From: Curtobacterium sp. MCSS17_015
GTDB taxonomy: Bacteria; Actinomycetota; Actinomycetes; Actinomycetales; Microbacteriaceae
NCBI RefSeq assembly: GCF_003234265.2
Contig: NZ_CP126256.1
Location: 2,046,001 to 2,110,000, forward strand
Reading direction: 5' to 3'
Length of the DNA stretch: 64,000 bases
Shown here in pieces: positions 1 to 9,108 of this stretch (within the stretch, counting starts at the first letter, position 1; each line of letters opens with the position of its first letter). Made by a program: the position numbers and the translations under genes. Below the pieces are notes generated by a model. It searched no databases and was not told where the DNA came from. It saw nothing but the letters and a program-made list of their open reading frames with translations.

Positions 1-699
1 GATCATCAGGCCGGCCCCACCGGCCAGGAAGACCGAGTACAACTCGAGCTGCCCGTGCGGCGCGATGTACAGGAAGAAGTCGCCCAACCGCCCCTGGGAG
101 TGCATGACCGACGCCGAGACGCCGAGACCCACGGCGTTCTGCATGATCGAGTACGGCACGAAGAGCCCGGTGATGCCGAACGCCACCATGCTCGCCGCGA
201 TGTAGGCGTTGTTGGTCCAAACCTGCGCGGTGAAGGCACCGAGGCCGTGGTCGGAGTAGTAGTCGACGAAGTCCTGCGTGGCGTACTGCCGGAGGGCGGC
301 GTCGGTCCCGAAGGTGGCGACGGCGCCGGGTGTCGAGGTGATCCAGACCGCCGTGACGACCGCGATGAGGACGGTCGCGACCGCGACCCAGATCGTCACC
401 CAGCGGATCCGGTAGAGCGCCGCCGGCAGCTGCAGTGCGAAGAACCGCGTCAGCACCGTCAGCGGATCGACCGGTGCACCCGTGAACCGCAGCCGGGCGC
501 GATGCAGCGTCAGGGACAGGCGGTCCCCGGTCGTGGACCGGGGAGCGGCGGCACGGATCCGCGCGAGGTCGGTCGCGGCCGCCTGGTACCCGGCGACGAG
601 GCGGTCGACGTCGGCGCCGGAGGTCGGCCGGCGCCGGGCGAGCCGGTCGAGCTCCGTCCACCGCTCGCGGTGCACGTCTGCGTACGCGTCCAGGTCCAT
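1..699 (-). CDS. Stage II sporulation protein M-like membrane protein, C-terminus off the window
   Basis: Only the first 233 residues lie in the window; the frame is open to base 1. The ATG at 699 is preceded by a strong GGGGGAG ribosome site. The N-terminal 80 residues are charged and helical and start MDLDAYADVHRERWTEL. Hydrophobic segments follow near residues 97-115 and 165-185, with the SpoIIM-like stretch NNAYIAASMVAFGITG between them. In non-sporulating actinobacteria SpoIIM-family proteins commonly sit next to RDD proteins and a MoxR/DUF58 cluster; here an RDD gene is divergent from it. The role in non-sporulators is unknown and is probably in the membrane or envelope. The family call is by sequence pattern only. 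Confidence 0.85.
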   Translation of the reverse strand, partial: MDLDAYADVHRERWTELDRLARRRPTSGADVDRLVAGYQAAATDLARIRAAAPRSTTGDRLSLTLHRARLRFTGAPVDPLTVLTRFFALQLPAALYRIRWVTIWVAVATVLIAVVTAVWITSTPGAVATFGTDAALRQYATQDFVDYYSDHGLGAFTAQVWTNNAYIAASMVAFGITGLFVPYSIMQNAVGLGVSASVMHSQGRLGDFFLYIAPHGQLELYSVFLAGGAGLMI

Positions 700-796
700 C
701 CGGTCTCCCCCTCGTCATCGTCCGCGTGGTCGTCCGCTCGCGGCACTCGACCGGACCGGCTCCGCGTCCGTCCTGCCGCTCGTGGCACGCTTCCGC

Positions 797-802
797 CAGA
801 AT
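797..802 (+). promoter_or_regulatory. -10 element of a leaderless RDD gene
   Basis: CAGAAT is followed by exactly six bases and the ATG at 809. No ribosome site lies between them, so the transcript probably starts at the ATG. Confidence 0.5.
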
Positions 803-808
803 GATCCC

Positions 809-1678
809 ATGCCGAAGCGCAGCACGCCCCGGGACCTGGCGGACCGACGGTTCGTCCGCGCGCTCGACGAGACCGACGACGCGCTCGTGGTGGGCGAGGC
901 GGTCGCGCTCGACGTCGTCCCCGCCGGCATCGTGCTCCGTCTCGCCGCAGCGCTCCTCGACGCGCTGTGCCTGGTCGCGCTCCTCGTGATGCTGCTCATC
1001 GGACTGGCTCGCGTCTGGCCGGTCGGCATCGACGACGCCTGGGGCGCTGCCGCGCAGATCGCCGTCATCGTGACCGTCTTCGTCCTGGTCCCCGCTGCGG
1101 TCGAGACGGCGACCCGTGGCAAGAGCGTCGGGCGGTACGCCCTCGGCACGCGGGTGGTCCGGCTCGACGGTGGAGCGGTGTCCTTCCGGCACGCGTTCAC
1201 CCGGTCGCTGGTCGGGCTGCTCGAACTCTGGACGACCTTCGGTTCGCTCGCGCTCGTGGTCGCCCTGTTCGGCTCACGGCCGCGCCGACTGGGCGATCTG
1301 CTCGCCGGGACCGTCGTGCAGCACGAGCGGTTGCCACGGTCCGCCGCACCGTCGGTGCTGCTGCCGCCGTCGCTGACCGCGTGGGCCCGGGTGGCCGACG
1401 TCCGTGCGCTCCCGCAGCGGCTCGAGAACCGTCTGGGGGCCTTCTTCCGCGGGGCCGCGACGGTGCAGCCGGCCCTCCGCGAGGCCACCGCCCGCGCGCT
1501 GGCGGCCGAGGTCGCCGGGTACGCGCACCCGGTGCCGCCCGTGGCCCCGGAGGAGTTCCTGGCGGGCGTCGTCGCGCTCCGTCGGCAGCGGGACCTGCTG
1601 GCCTTCGGCGGCCGGGTACGGTCCCTCGACGCCGCAGCGGCGGTGGCCGGTGCCCGCCCGCCCGGCTTCCCCCGCTGA
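809..1678 (+). CDS. RDD family membrane protein
   Basis: A 289-residue protein. The RDD domain covers roughly residues 25-170: a charged amphipathic entry (LDVVPAGIVLRLAAALLDAL), two strongly hydrophobic spans near 45-65 and 78-98, then TRGKSVGRYALGTRVVRLDG and a further span ending at GSRPRRLGDLLAGTVVQHER. The 110-residue C-terminal tail is soluble and alanine/arginine-rich. RDD proteins are small membrane proteins of uncertain, perhaps transport-related, function. The gene is divergent from the spoIIM-like gene, a common pairing. The ATG at 809 was chosen over longer forms because a -10 hexamer lies six bases upstream and conserved sequence begins after it. Confidence 0.88.
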   Translation: MPKRSTPRDLADRRFVRALDETDDALVVGEAVALDVVPAGIVLRLAAALLDALCLVALLVMLLIGLARVWPVGIDDAWGAAAQIAVIVTVFVLVPAAVETATRGKSVGRYALGTRVVRLDGGAVSFRHAFTRSLVGLLELWTTFGSLALVVALFGSRPRRLGDLLAGTVVQHERLPRSAAPSVLLPPSLTAWARVADVRALPQRLENRLGAFFRGAATVQPALREATARALAAEVAGYAHPVPPVAPEEFLAGVVALRRQRDLLAFGGRVRSLDAAAAVAGARPPGFPR

Positions 1679-1733
1679 GGTCACCGGAAGGGCTGGGGGA
1701 GATGACCTCAGCTGCGGCCACCGAGCAGGCGAC

Positions 1734-1768
1734 GGGTCCGGCCGGGCCTCCCGCCCCCGCCCGGACCC
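1734..1768. terminator. Hairpin between convergent RDD and ahcY genes
   Basis: GGGTCCGG (1734-1741) pairs with CCGGACCC (1761-1768), with a further GGG/CCC pairing inside the loop. It lies between two convergent stop codons and could serve both strands. There is no U-tract, as is usual at this GC content. Confidence 0.5.
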
Positions 1769-1776
1769 GCGGCGCG

Positions 1777-3255
1777 TCAGTACCGGTAGTGCTCGGGCTT
1801 GTACGGGCCCTCGACCGCGACGCCGATGTACGACGCCTGCTCCGGCCGGAGCTCGGTCAGCCGCACCCCCAGCGCGTCGAGGTGCAGGCGCGCCACCTTC
1901 TCGTCGAGGTGCTTCGGCAGCACGTACACGCCGGTGGGGTAGGAGTCGAGCCGCGTGTGCAGCTCGATCTGCGCGAGCACCTGGTTGGTGAACGAGTTGC
2001 TCATCACGAACGACGGGTGCCCGGTCGCGTTGCCGAGGTTCATGAGGCGGCCCTCGCTCAGCACGAGGATCGACCGGCCGTTCGGCAGACGCCACTCGTG
2101 CACCTGCGGCTTGATCTCGACCTTCTCGACACCCGGGAGCGTCTCGAGCCCGACCATGTCGATCTCGTTGTCGAAGTGTCCGACGTTCGCCACGATCGCC
2201 AGGTGCTTCAACGCGAGCATGTCGTCGACCCCGACGACGCCGAGGTTGCCGGTGCAGGTGACGACGATGTCGACCTCCCCCGCGACGTCCTGCAACCGCG
2301 CGACCTGGTAGCCGTCCATCGCGGCCTGCAGGGCGCAGATCGGGTCGACCTCGCTGACGATGACGCGCGCGCCCTGTCCGCGGAGTGCCTCCGCCGCGCC
2401 CTTGCCGACGTCGCCGTAGCCGACGACGAACGCGACCTTGCCGCCGATGAGGACGTCGGTGGCACGGTTCAGGCCGTCGGGCAGCGAGTGGCGGATGCCA
2501 TACTTGTTGTCGAACTTCGACTTCGTCACCGAGTCGTTGACGTTGATCGCCGGGAACTTCAGCTCACCGTTGCGCGAGAGCTCGTACAGGCGGTGCACGC
2601 CGGTCGTGGTCTCCTCGGTGACGCCCTGGATCTCGGCCGCGATGCGGGTCCAGCGGTCCGGGGACGTCTCGAGCGAGGCGGCCACCGTGGCGAGCACGAT
2701 CTTCCACTCGGCGCTGGCGTCCGCACCGGCATCGGGCACCCGCCCGGCGGCTTCGGCATCGGCACCGGTGTGCACCAGCATGGTGGCGTCACCGCCGTCG
2801 TCGAGGATCAGGTTCGGCCCCGTCCAGTCCGCTCCCGCCGCGGCCGCCTCGGCGCTCCAGTCGAAGACCTGCGTGGTGCACCACCAGTACTCCTCGAGCG
2901 TCTCGCCCTTCCACGCGAACACCGGGACGCCGGCGGGGGCGTCAGGGGTGCCGGTCGGGCCGACGGCGATCGCCGCGGCGGCCTCGTCCTGGGTGGAGAA
3001 GATGTTGCAGCTGGCCCAGCGCACCTGCGCGCCCAGCGCGACGAGGGTCTCGATGAGGACGGCCGTCTGCACCGTCATGTGCAGCGACCCGGCGATGCGT
3101 GCTCCGGCGAGGGGCTGCGCGGCGCCGAACTCCTCGCGCAGGGCCATCAGGCCGGGCATCTCGTTCTCGGCGAGACGGATCTGGTGGCGTCCGGCCTCGG
3201 CGAGCGTGAGGTCGGCGACGCGGAACGGCACGGCGGCACGGGTTTCGATCGGCAT
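1777..3255 (-). CDS. ahcY: Adenosylhomocysteinase (S-adenosyl-L-homocysteine hydrolase)
   Basis: A cytosolic NAD-dependent enzyme that splits S-adenosylhomocysteine into adenosine and homocysteine, closing the methyl cycle. The 492-residue protein has the family hallmarks: [14 protein letters not shown] near the N-terminus, [15 protein letters not shown], the NAD-binding GYGDVGKG near residue 277, and the typical C-terminal PYKPEHYRY. The insert of about 40 residues between the substrate domain and VHRLYEL is the form seen in actinobacteria. The ATG at 3255 is preceded by GAGACT and seven bases, which suggests a leaderless message. The upstream DUF3499 gene lies 65 bases away on the same strand. 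The identification is secure. Confidence 0.97.
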   Translation of the reverse strand: MPIETRAAVPFRVADLTLAEAGRHQIRLAENEMPGLMALREEFGAAQPLAGARIAGSLHMTVQTAVLIETLVALGAQVRWASCNIFSTQDEAAAAIAVGPTGTPDAPAGVPVFAWKGETLEEYWWCTTQVFDWSAEAAAAGADWTGPNLILDDGGDATMLVHTGADAEAAGRVPDAGADASAEWKIVLATVAASLETSPDRWTRIAAEIQGVTEETTTGVHRLYELSRNGELKFPAINVNDSVTKSKFDNKYGIRHSLPDGLNRATDVLIGGKVAFVVGYGDVGKGAAEALRGQGARVIVSEVDPICALQAAMDGYQVARLQDVAGEVDIVVTCTGNLGVVGVDDMLALKHLAIVANVGHFDNEIDMVGLETLPGVEKVEIKPQVHEWRLPNGRSILVLSEGRLMNLGNATGHPSFVMSNSFTNQVLAQIELHTRLDSYPTGVYVLPKHLDEKVARLHLDALGVRLTELRPEQASYIGVAVEGPYKPEHYRY

Positions 3256-3262
3256 GGGCACC

Positions 3263-3268
3263 AGTCTC
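3263..3268 (-). promoter_or_regulatory. -10-like hexamer of ahcY
   Basis: On the minus strand GAGACT ends seven bases before the ATG at 3255. The same hexamer sits six bases before the GTG at 25578, which supports it as a leaderless -10 variant. Confidence 0.35.
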
Positions 3269-3320
3269 CCACGGGCACCGCCACCGGCCCGGTCCGGCCG
3301 TGCGCCTCCGGACGCTGGGG

Positions 3321-3548
3321 TCAGGACGCCGTGCGGTCCGGGGTCCTCGGCGGCGGGTCCCGGCGGACGACCCGCCACCCCTGGGGCACACGCAGGGTCG
3401 CGGCGTGCCGGGCACAGAGGTCGTAGCCGTGCGGCTCGACGCGGGTCGAGAGGGGTCCGACGACCACCATCGAGTCGGCGTAGTCGTACGTCAGGGTCGC
3501 CGAGGCACCCGCGCCACAGGCGACCTTGCTGCAGATCCGTACGTCCAT
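3321..3548 (-). CDS. DUF3499 family protein
   Basis: A 75-residue protein conserved in actinobacteria, with no known function. Visible features are Cys6 and Cys11 near the N-terminus ([20 protein letters not shown]) and Cys45/His48 in YDLCARHA, a spacing that could bind one metal ion such as zinc. The C-terminus is VPQGWRVVR followed by a basic, proline-rich tail. It is divergent from the metallopeptidase-like gene at 3603, an arrangement kept near whiB2 in actinobacteria (Rv3258c and Rv3259 in Mycobacterium tuberculosis are the likely counterparts, from memory). TAGGGT at 3558-3563 lies nine bases before the ATG, so the leader is at most a few bases. Confidence 0.85.
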   Translation of the reverse strand: MDVRICSKVACGAGASATLTYDYADSMVVVGPLSTRVEPHGYDLCARHAATLRVPQGWRVVRRDPPPRTPDRTAS

Positions 3549-3590
3549 ACCGCCCCGACCCTACCGGCAGCCGCTCGGGGGCCCGCCGCG

Positions 3591-3596
3591 TACGAT
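3591..3596 (+). promoter_or_regulatory. -10 element of a leaderless metallopeptidase-like gene
   Basis: TACGAT ends six bases before the ATG at 3603. The divergent -10 for DUF3499, TAGGGT, is at 3558-3563 on the other strand, so the two promoters are nearly back to back. Confidence 0.6.
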
Positions 3597-3602
3597 GGGC
3601 GG

Positions 3603-4043
3603 ATGCGCCGCAAGCCCCCTCCCGTCCCGCAGGTCGACCGTGCTCGCGGGCGTTCCCGGCACGGCCGTGGGTACCGTTCGAGCATCACCGGGCCGGAGCT
3701 CGCACCCGTGATCACCCGTGCCGAGGCCTTCGACCGCATCGTGGGCGACACCGCGCACTACCTGGTCGGGCTGTGGCCGGAGGAGCTCGCGGGCGTCGTG
3801 TTCCAGGTCGCGGACATGCCGACCGACACGGCCCGGCCCGACGCACTGCCCCGGTGGCGTGTGGACCGTGACGGCCGACGGGTGACGGTGTTCCGCATCC
3901 CCGTCGAGCGGGTCACGCACAGCCCCGAGAAGGACGACGTCGACCGACGCATCGTCGTCGAGACCGCGGTGTTCCGCGCCGTCGCCGAACTGCTCGACAA
4001 GGACCCGTGGGACCTGGCGCCGGACCGCTACCGGCACTGGTGA
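3603..4043 (+). CDS. Zincin-like metallopeptidase family protein without the HExxH motif
   Basis: A 146-residue soluble protein. The position beside DUF3499 and the pattern [16 protein letters not shown] followed by [13 protein letters not shown] and [12 protein letters not shown] match the actinobacterial branch of the zincin-like (DUF1025/PF06262) family. Canonical members carry HExxGHxxG where this protein has [13 protein letters not shown], with no histidine, so it is unlikely to be a zinc peptidase. The first 30 residues are basic and probably disordered. The start is set by the -10 hexamer six bases upstream. Its function is unknown; the partnership with DUF3499 and whiB2 is conserved in actinobacteria. 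Confidence 0.75.
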   Translation: MRRKPPPVPQVDRARGRSRHGRGYRSSITGPELAPVITRAEAFDRIVGDTAHYLVGLWPEELAGVVFQVADMPTDTARPDALPRWRVDRDGRRVTVFRIPVERVTHSPEKDDVDRRIVVETAVFRAVAELLDKDPWDLAPDRYRHW

Positions 4044-4142
4044 CCCGCGCCTCCCGACCGACGCCGGGGACCCCGCCGACCCCGCGGGACCACCAGCGGC
4101 CTGACCTGCCGGACCCGGCCGCCGGCCCGTCAGGGCCAGCCC

Positions 4143-4170
4143 GTCGGTCACCGGCCCGCCGGTCGCCGAC
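4143..4170. terminator. Bidirectional hairpin between convergent genes
   Basis: GTCGG (4143-4147) and ACCGGC (4150-4155) pair with GCCGGT (4158-4163) and CCGAC (4166-4170), with one symmetric two-base mismatch. It lies just before the stop of the leftward DUF5719 gene and after the rightward gene ending at 4043. Confidence 0.6.
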
Positions 4171-4173
4171 CCG

Positions 4174-5571
4174 CTAGGGGTAGACCCGCAGCGGGCTCGA
4201 GACCTCAGTGGCCGGGCGGACCGGGAACCCGGCGATGCCGTCGTCGCCCTGGTAGGTGACCCCGGCGACCAACCCCTCGGCACCGGTGAGCCGGAGTTGC
4301 TGCGCGCTCGGCACGCTGACGGTCGCGGTCGAGCCGGAGGCGACCTCGACCTCGCGGGAGTCGTCGCCGGAGGCGATGGTCACCGTGGCGTCCTCGCGGG
4401 TGGGGTTGACGAGGTTGAGACGCGCTCCCGACCCGGCCGCGACGGCGGTGATGGTCGACTCGCCGAGCGGCTCGGCGGATGCGAACCACCCGAGGTCGGT
4501 CCGGCCGTCGTCGGTCGGCGTGGTGGTGCGCGCCCCGGCGACGATCGGCACGGTCGAGGTGATCGTGAACGAGTAGCGGCCGTCCGGGAAGTCGTCGAGC
4601 GGCACGTCCGTGACGACCCCCGGCTCGGCGGTGGCGTCCACCGTGGTGCCGCCGCCGTCCGCGGTCGTGATGCCGAGCGTGACGCGCGCGCTCCGGTCCC
4701 CCGGCACGTAGAGCCGGAGGGCGGGTGCCGCGTCTGAGGTGTCCTCGCCGCGCTGTGCCCCCTCGGCGTCGTCGAGCACGACGCCCGGGATGACCTGCGT
4801 GCGGGCAGGTGCGGCCCCGCCGGAGACGATGTCGAACCCGCCCGGGGTGAGGGTCCGGACGACGGTCTCCTGCATGTGGGCGACGATCTGGCCGCCGGTG
4901 GAGGTGACGTGCACGACCGTCGACCCCTGGTCGGTGACGAAGCCGGAGAGCGGGACGACCTTCTGCGAGTTCGGCGCGACGACGATGCCGGTCGTGCCGG
5001 GCGCGCTGACGGTGCCGTTCGCGTCGGCGATCGCCAGGTCCACCGTGGCGTTGACGTCGGTCGGGTTCGCGAGGGTGACGAGGCTGGTCCGGCCGGTCTC
5101 CGTCGAACCGCCGACGAGCCAGGTCGACTGCGACGGGTCGTCGCAGGAGGCCGCTCCGACGCCGACCAGGTCGCCGGAGGAGACGCTCTGCACGCTGCTG
5201 CCGGCGACCTGCGGTGCGGTGTCCCCGGCCGGCGCGGTGAGCAGCGTCGGCGCGCTGCTGCCGGTGGTCGAGCCCTCGAGCTCGGTGCGGTCGACGCCCT
5301 CGCCCGTGGTGGCGCTCGCGATCTCCGGCGACCCGATGGCGCTGGCGCGCGTGGCGTCGTTGCCGGACTCGTCCGAGAGCCGCAGGGCGCTGCCCGCGCA
5401 GACGCGCTCGGCTGCGGCCGGCACCGGGGTGACGGTCCGGCCGGCCGGGTGGCCCGGGGTCTCGGTGGTGCCGATCGTGTGCGCGGCGGCGATCGTGCCG
5501 GCCGCGACGACGACGGCGACGGCGGTCGCGGTGCCGCGGAGCGCCCAGCGGCGCGCGGTGCTCGTGCTCAT
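4174..5571 (-). CDS. DUF5719 family secreted or anchored protein
   Basis: A 465-residue protein with a single N-terminal hydrophobic segment (residues 11-31, ALRGTATAVAVVVAAGTIAA), so it is exported or anchored. The rest is predicted beta-rich and low in charge, with repeated NPT-type turns (VTLANPTDVNATVDLAI, LNLVNPTREDATVTI) suggesting tandem immunoglobulin-like folds. DUF5719 has no known function. The start codon overlaps the stop of the upstream giant glycosyltransferase (ATGA, 4 bases), so the two are translationally coupled. The products probably act together at the outer face of the membrane, but that is inference from linkage alone. Confidence 0.82.
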   Translation of the reverse strand: MSTSTARRWALRGTATAVAVVVAAGTIAAAHTIGTTETPGHPAGRTVTPVPAAAERVCAGSALRLSDESGNDATRASAIGSPEIASATTGEGVDRTELEGSTTGSSAPTLLTAPAGDTAPQVAGSSVQSVSSGDLVGVGAASCDDPSQSTWLVGGSTETGRTSLVTLANPTDVNATVDLAIADANGTVSAPGTTGIVVAPNSQKVVPLSGFVTDQGSTVVHVTSTGGQIVAHMQETVVRTLTPGGFDIVSGGAAPARTQVIPGVVLDDAEGAQRGEDTSDAAPALRLYVPGDRSARVTLGITTADGGGTTVDATAEPGVVTDVPLDDFPDGRYSFTITSTVPIVAGARTTTPTDDGRTDLGWFASAEPLGESTITAVAAGSGARLNLVNPTREDATVTIASGDDSREVEVASGSTATVSVPSAQQLRLTGAEGLVAGVTYQGDDGIAGFPVRPATEVSSPLRVYP

Positions 5572-8420
5572 TCGTCGCGCTCCTCGTCGAAGGTGGTGGC
5601 GGGCTCGTCGGCCTCGATGACGTTCGAGGTGGCACGGCGTCGGCGCGGTGCGGTCGGCACGGCGAGCAGGGCCGCGGCCCCGAACACGATGCCGATCACG
5701 ACGAGGTGCAGCACGTGCGTCGCCGCGGCCGCCGCGGACCCGGTGCTCGTCCGGTCGACGTCCCCCTCGTAGTGGAAGAGCGCACCGTTCGTCGTCTCGC
5801 CGATGCTCGTGAAGAGCGCGTTCTGTCCGATCGCGCCGGCGGCCCGGTCGTGCACGGCCCGCGCTTCGGGGTCGTCCGGGGCGTCGTCGAGGAGCACGAA
5901 GCTCACGCCGAGCTCGCGCAGGGCGGGCTCGGGGTCGTAGCCGCTGCGGCTCGCGAGGTTCCCGGCGAGCGTGGCCAGCCGTGATCCGGACCGGCTGAGC
6001 GACAGCGCGGTGGCGTCGAGGGTGGACTGGTCGTCGAGCGTCGAGCCCTGCCCCCGCTCGAGGGCGACCGCGAGCGACCCGTCCGTCTGTGGTTGCACGA
6101 CGAGTGTGCCGACGTCCGGGTTCGCCTGGGCCTCGGCGTTGACGTAGGCGCTCAGGACCCGACCCGACGTGGGCTGGATCGCGGCCCGGTCGACGTAGAA
6201 CGCGGCGAAGGCGGGAGCCACGGCGACGGCGGCGAACACGCTCGCGACGAGCCCGACGACTGGCGCGGCACGCGGCACGGTGTCGATGCCGATGCACGCG
6301 GCCACGACGAGCGCGAGCGCCGTGACGGACAGGGCGCTGCCCGGCCACACGATCGTCGTCGTCGAACCGACACCGGTGACCGCCAGGTGGGTCGCACCGA
6401 ACGCCGACGCGTAGCCGAGGAGGGCGGCGGCGAGCGCGGTGCCCGCGAGCGACCACCGGTGGCCGAGGACGGCACCGATCGCGCTCGCGGCGAGCGGGAG
6501 GGCCAGGACGGCCATCACGACGGGCAGCACCGCGCCGACCAGCCCCAGCGGGGCGGTGGCGGACAGCCAACCGTTCCAGTCCGGCAGCGGCTGTCCGATG
6601 GCCAGCTGGAGCGCGCTCGGTGCCGGCGTGGCCGTCGGGACGCCGGGGTCGGCGAACACCGCGAGCGGGTTGCCCCTGCTGACCTGTGCGAGGACGAGGG
6701 GGACGAACAGCACCGCGGCGGGGACGGGGACGAAGACCCGGCGGTGCGCGTGCCGGAAGCCGACGACGAGCGCGACGAGCCAGCCGATGAGCAGGACGGG
6801 CAGGAGCGACGGTGCCGACGCGGCGACGACGGCGAAGAGCAGCGCGGCGCCGGACGCCGAGGCCCAGGAGCGGTGGGCCTCGACCAGGGTGAGGAACAGC
6901 CACGGCAGCAACACGTGGGCGATCACGGCGCCGAGGTGCCCGGAGGTGACGGCCCCGACCAGCGCGGGGGCGAGCGTGTAGAGCACGGCGCCGATGACCG
7001 GCACCCAGGTCCGCGTCGTCACCTTGCGCACCGCGGCCCACGCGCCGAGTGCGGCGAGCGGGAAGGACAGGAGCATGACGAGGACGACCGAGGTGGACGG
7101 CGACCAGAACGTGATCGAGCCGAGCACCGCGAGCACCGCCGCGAAGGGGTCGGACGGGCCGGTGAACCCCGTACCGAGGGAGTGCCAGCCGTACCCGACG
7201 TTCCGCCAGAGTTCGCCGACGTCGGTGCTCAGCGGCAGGAGTCCCCCGCCGGTCAACGCCGGCGACCCGAGCAGCGGGAACAACGTCACGATGCTCAGCA
7301 CGACCGCGGCCAGCACCACCCAGACGCCGCCGTCGCCGAGGAACGACGCGCGGGCGACCGGAGCGTCCTCGGCGCGGGCGAGTTCGACGTCCCGTGAGGT
7401 CGTGCGGTGCTCGTGCACCCGTCGCCAGCTCACCCGGAGCGGCTCGATCGCCGCCCAGCCGGTCTTCCGGTTGGCCGCGAGGGTGCGCCGCGCACGACGG
7501 ACGCCACCGCCGGCCGACACGGCGAGCGCGGCCGCGAGCTCGCCGCCGACCGCGGCCGGGTGCTTCGCGACGAGGTGCCCGATCGCGCGCCCCACGGCGA
7601 ACGGCAGGAGCGTGAGCCAGTGCAACCAGAGGACGCCGGCGGGTGCGTAGGTGAGGCGGCGGTGCAGCTGGGCCTGGCGGTGCAAGCGCACCCGGCGACG
7701 CTCGGAGACCTTCGCGCGGCCGAACTCCTCGATCGGGCCGGCGCTGGTGGCGCGGGCCTCGGGGACCACGGCGACGCGGTGTCCGGCGAGTCGTGCCCGG
7801 ACCGAGAAGTCGAGGGCGGCGTCGACGTCGGGCAGCGCCGGGTCGAACCCGCCGAGGCTGTTCCACACGGACCGGCGGACGAGCATGCCGCCGGCCGAGA
7901 CGCCGAGCACGTCGGTGTGCCGGTCGTGCTGGCCCTGGTCGAGCTCGTCCTGCACGAGGGTGACGGAGCGGCCGAAGCGGGTCATGCTCTCGCCGAAGGC
8001 CTTGATCCGTGCCGGGTCGTCGACGCCGACGAGCTTCGGCCCGGCGATCGCGACGGACGGGGCGATCTCGACCGCGGCGAGGAGCGCGGCGAGGGTGCCG
8101 GGGGTCGGGCTGTTGTCGTGCCCGACGAGCCAGAGCCACTCGTCGACGCCCTCGTCGGGCTCCGCACGCGGGGCCACCCGCTCACCGTGTCGGACGGCTT
8201 CACCGAACGGGCGACCCGCCGGGATCCGGGAGAGCTGGGCGCTGCCACCGAAGGACAGTTCCGAGGTCGAGCCGTCGGTCGACCCGACGTCGACGACGAC
8301 GAGCGCCTCGGGCGGACGGGTCTGCGCAGCGAGGGCGTTCAGGGTGCGGTCGAGGTGGTCCGCCGCGTTGGCGGCGACGAGGATCGCTGTGACGCGGCGT
8401 GAGGAGGCACTGGGCTGCAT
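5568..8420 (-). CDS. Large membrane glycosyltransferase family 2 protein
   Basis: A 950-residue fusion. The N-terminal GT2 domain (about residues 8-235) shows VVVDVGSTDGST, an aspartate-containing LVGHDNSPTPGT and the acceptor-side motif LGGFDPALPDVDAALDF. It is followed by about a dozen membrane spans (from about residue 265) and a long extracytoplasmic segment before a last span near residue 900. Such two-part proteins are typical of actinobacteria and are probably cell-wall glycan glycosyltransferases; the substrate cannot be read from sequence. It is coupled by ATGA to the DUF5719 gene and lies downstream of whiB2. TAGAGT at 8430-8435 lies nine bases before the ATG and may give an almost leaderless message. 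Confidence 0.85.
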   Translation of the reverse strand: MQPSASSRRVTAILVAANAADHLDRTLNALAAQTRPPEALVVVDVGSTDGSTSELSFGGSAQLSRIPAGRPFGEAVRHGERVAPRAEPDEGVDEWLWLVGHDNSPTPGTLAALLAAVEIAPSVAIAGPKLVGVDDPARIKAFGESMTRFGRSVTLVQDELDQGQHDRHTDVLGVSAGGMLVRRSVWNSLGGFDPALPDVDAALDFSVRARLAGHRVAVVPEARATSAGPIEEFGRAKVSERRRVRLHRQAQLHRRLTYAPAGVLWLHWLTLLPFAVGRAIGHLVAKHPAAVGGELAAALAVSAGGGVRRARRTLAANRKTGWAAIEPLRVSWRRVHEHRTTSRDVELARAEDAPVARASFLGDGGVWVVLAAVVLSIVTLFPLLGSPALTGGGLLPLSTDVGELWRNVGYGWHSLGTGFTGPSDPFAAVLAVLGSITFWSPSTSVVLVMLLSFPLAALGAWAAVRKVTTRTWVPVIGAVLYTLAPALVGAVTSGHLGAVIAHVLLPWLFLTLVEAHRSWASASGAALLFAVVAASAPSLLPVLLIGWLVALVVGFRHAHRRVFVPVPAAVLFVPLVLAQVSRGNPLAVFADPGVPTATPAPSALQLAIGQPLPDWNGWLSATAPLGLVGAVLPVVMAVLALPLAASAIGAVLGHRWSLAGTALAAALLGYASAFGATHLAVTGVGSTTTIVWPGSALSVTALALVVAACIGIDTVPRAAPVVGLVASVFAAVAVAPAFAAFYVDRAAIQPTSGRVLSAYVNAEAQANPDVGTLVVQPQTDGSLAVALERGQGSTLDDQSTLDATALSLSRSGSRLATLAGNLASRSGYDPEPALRELGVSFVLLDDAPDDPEARAVHDRAAGAIGQNALFTSIGETTNGALFHYEGDVDRTSTGSAAAAATHVLHLVVIGIVFGAAALLAVPTAPRRRRATSNVIEADEPATTFDEERDE

Positions 8421-8535
8421 GACGGCGCCACTCTACGGGCCGCACGGCGCGGTGCCGGCCGGGTGCGGCGGCGCGTTGCGCAGACGGTCGCCTCCGGACG
8501 CGTCCGCTGCGGGACTGCTCGAGCGCGCCCGCGCA

Positions 8536-8551
8536 CGGTCCTCGTGGACCG
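8536..8551 (-). terminator. Hairpin downstream of whiB2
   Basis: CGGTCC (8536-8541) and GGACCG (8546-8551) form a six-pair stem with a TCGT loop, starting seven bases past the whiB2 stop codon. Confidence 0.45.
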
Positions 8552-8558
8552 GGACCGC

Positions 8559-8882
8559 TCAGGCGCGCTTGCGGAGCTTGCGGCGCTCGCGCTCGGAGAG
8601 ACCGCCCCAGATGCCGAATCGCTCGTCGTTCTCGAGCGCGTACTCGAGGCACTGGGTGCGGACCTCGCACGAGGTGCAGATCTTCTTCGCCTCGCGGGTG
8701 GAGCCGCCCTTCTCGGGGAAGAACGCCTCGGGGTCGGTCTGGGCACAGAGCGAGTCGACCTGCCACGCGAGCGGGTTCTCGTCGTCGGTCTCGATCGACC
8801 GGCGGACACCCGGCACGCCGAGTGCGACGGGGTCGACGTGCCAGTCGTCCGGCACTCCGGCTTCGAAGTCGGATGCGCTCAC
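8559..8882 (-). CDS. whiB2: WhiB-family iron-sulfur transcription factor, WhiB2/WhmD type
   Basis: A 107-residue redox-sensitive regulator. Four cysteines (46, 69, 72, 78) in the pattern C-x22-C-x2-C-x5-C would hold a [4Fe-4S] cluster. The turn GIWGG (90-94) and a basic tail ERERRKLRKRA follow, which contact sigma factor and DNA in this family. In actinobacteria WhiB2/WhmD/WhiB controls septation and division. The neighbourhood with DUF3499, manA and ahcY supports the WhiB2 assignment over other paralogues. I chose the GTG at 8882 because AAGGGG lies eight bases upstream; an in-frame GTG at 8891 is the alternative. Confidence 0.92.
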   Translation of the reverse strand: MSASDFEAGVPDDWHVDPVALGVPGVRRSIETDDENPLAWQVDSLCAQTDPEAFFPEKGGSTREAKKICTSCEVRTQCLEYALENDERFGIWGGLSERERRKLRKRA

Positions 8883-9108
8883 CCTGATCACCCCTTGACG
8901 TCTCGTTTGCGGCCCTGACGACGATGCCGTCGGTGTAATTACAGCGGTGTGATTCCTCGGAGTCAAGTCGCGGATCATAGAAGCCCCTCCCGGTTCCGCC
9001 GTGGCATGTCCCCCGTTCGGGCGTGTCGCTCGGGGTCTGCGGGTCGTTCGGGGGACACGAGGAGCCCCACAGCCGGGGTGGCGGCGGGGCTCGACGGGCG
9101 CGGGCCGG
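8883..9108 (-). promoter_or_regulatory. Upstream region of whiB2
   Basis: These 226 bases separate whiB2 from the stop of galE on the same strand. They contain the only AT-rich island nearby, a palindromic TAATTA at 8936-8941 about 54 bases before the start codon, flanked by GC-rich DNA. It could be a -10 or an operator. No clear -35 was seen. Confidence 0.3.
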
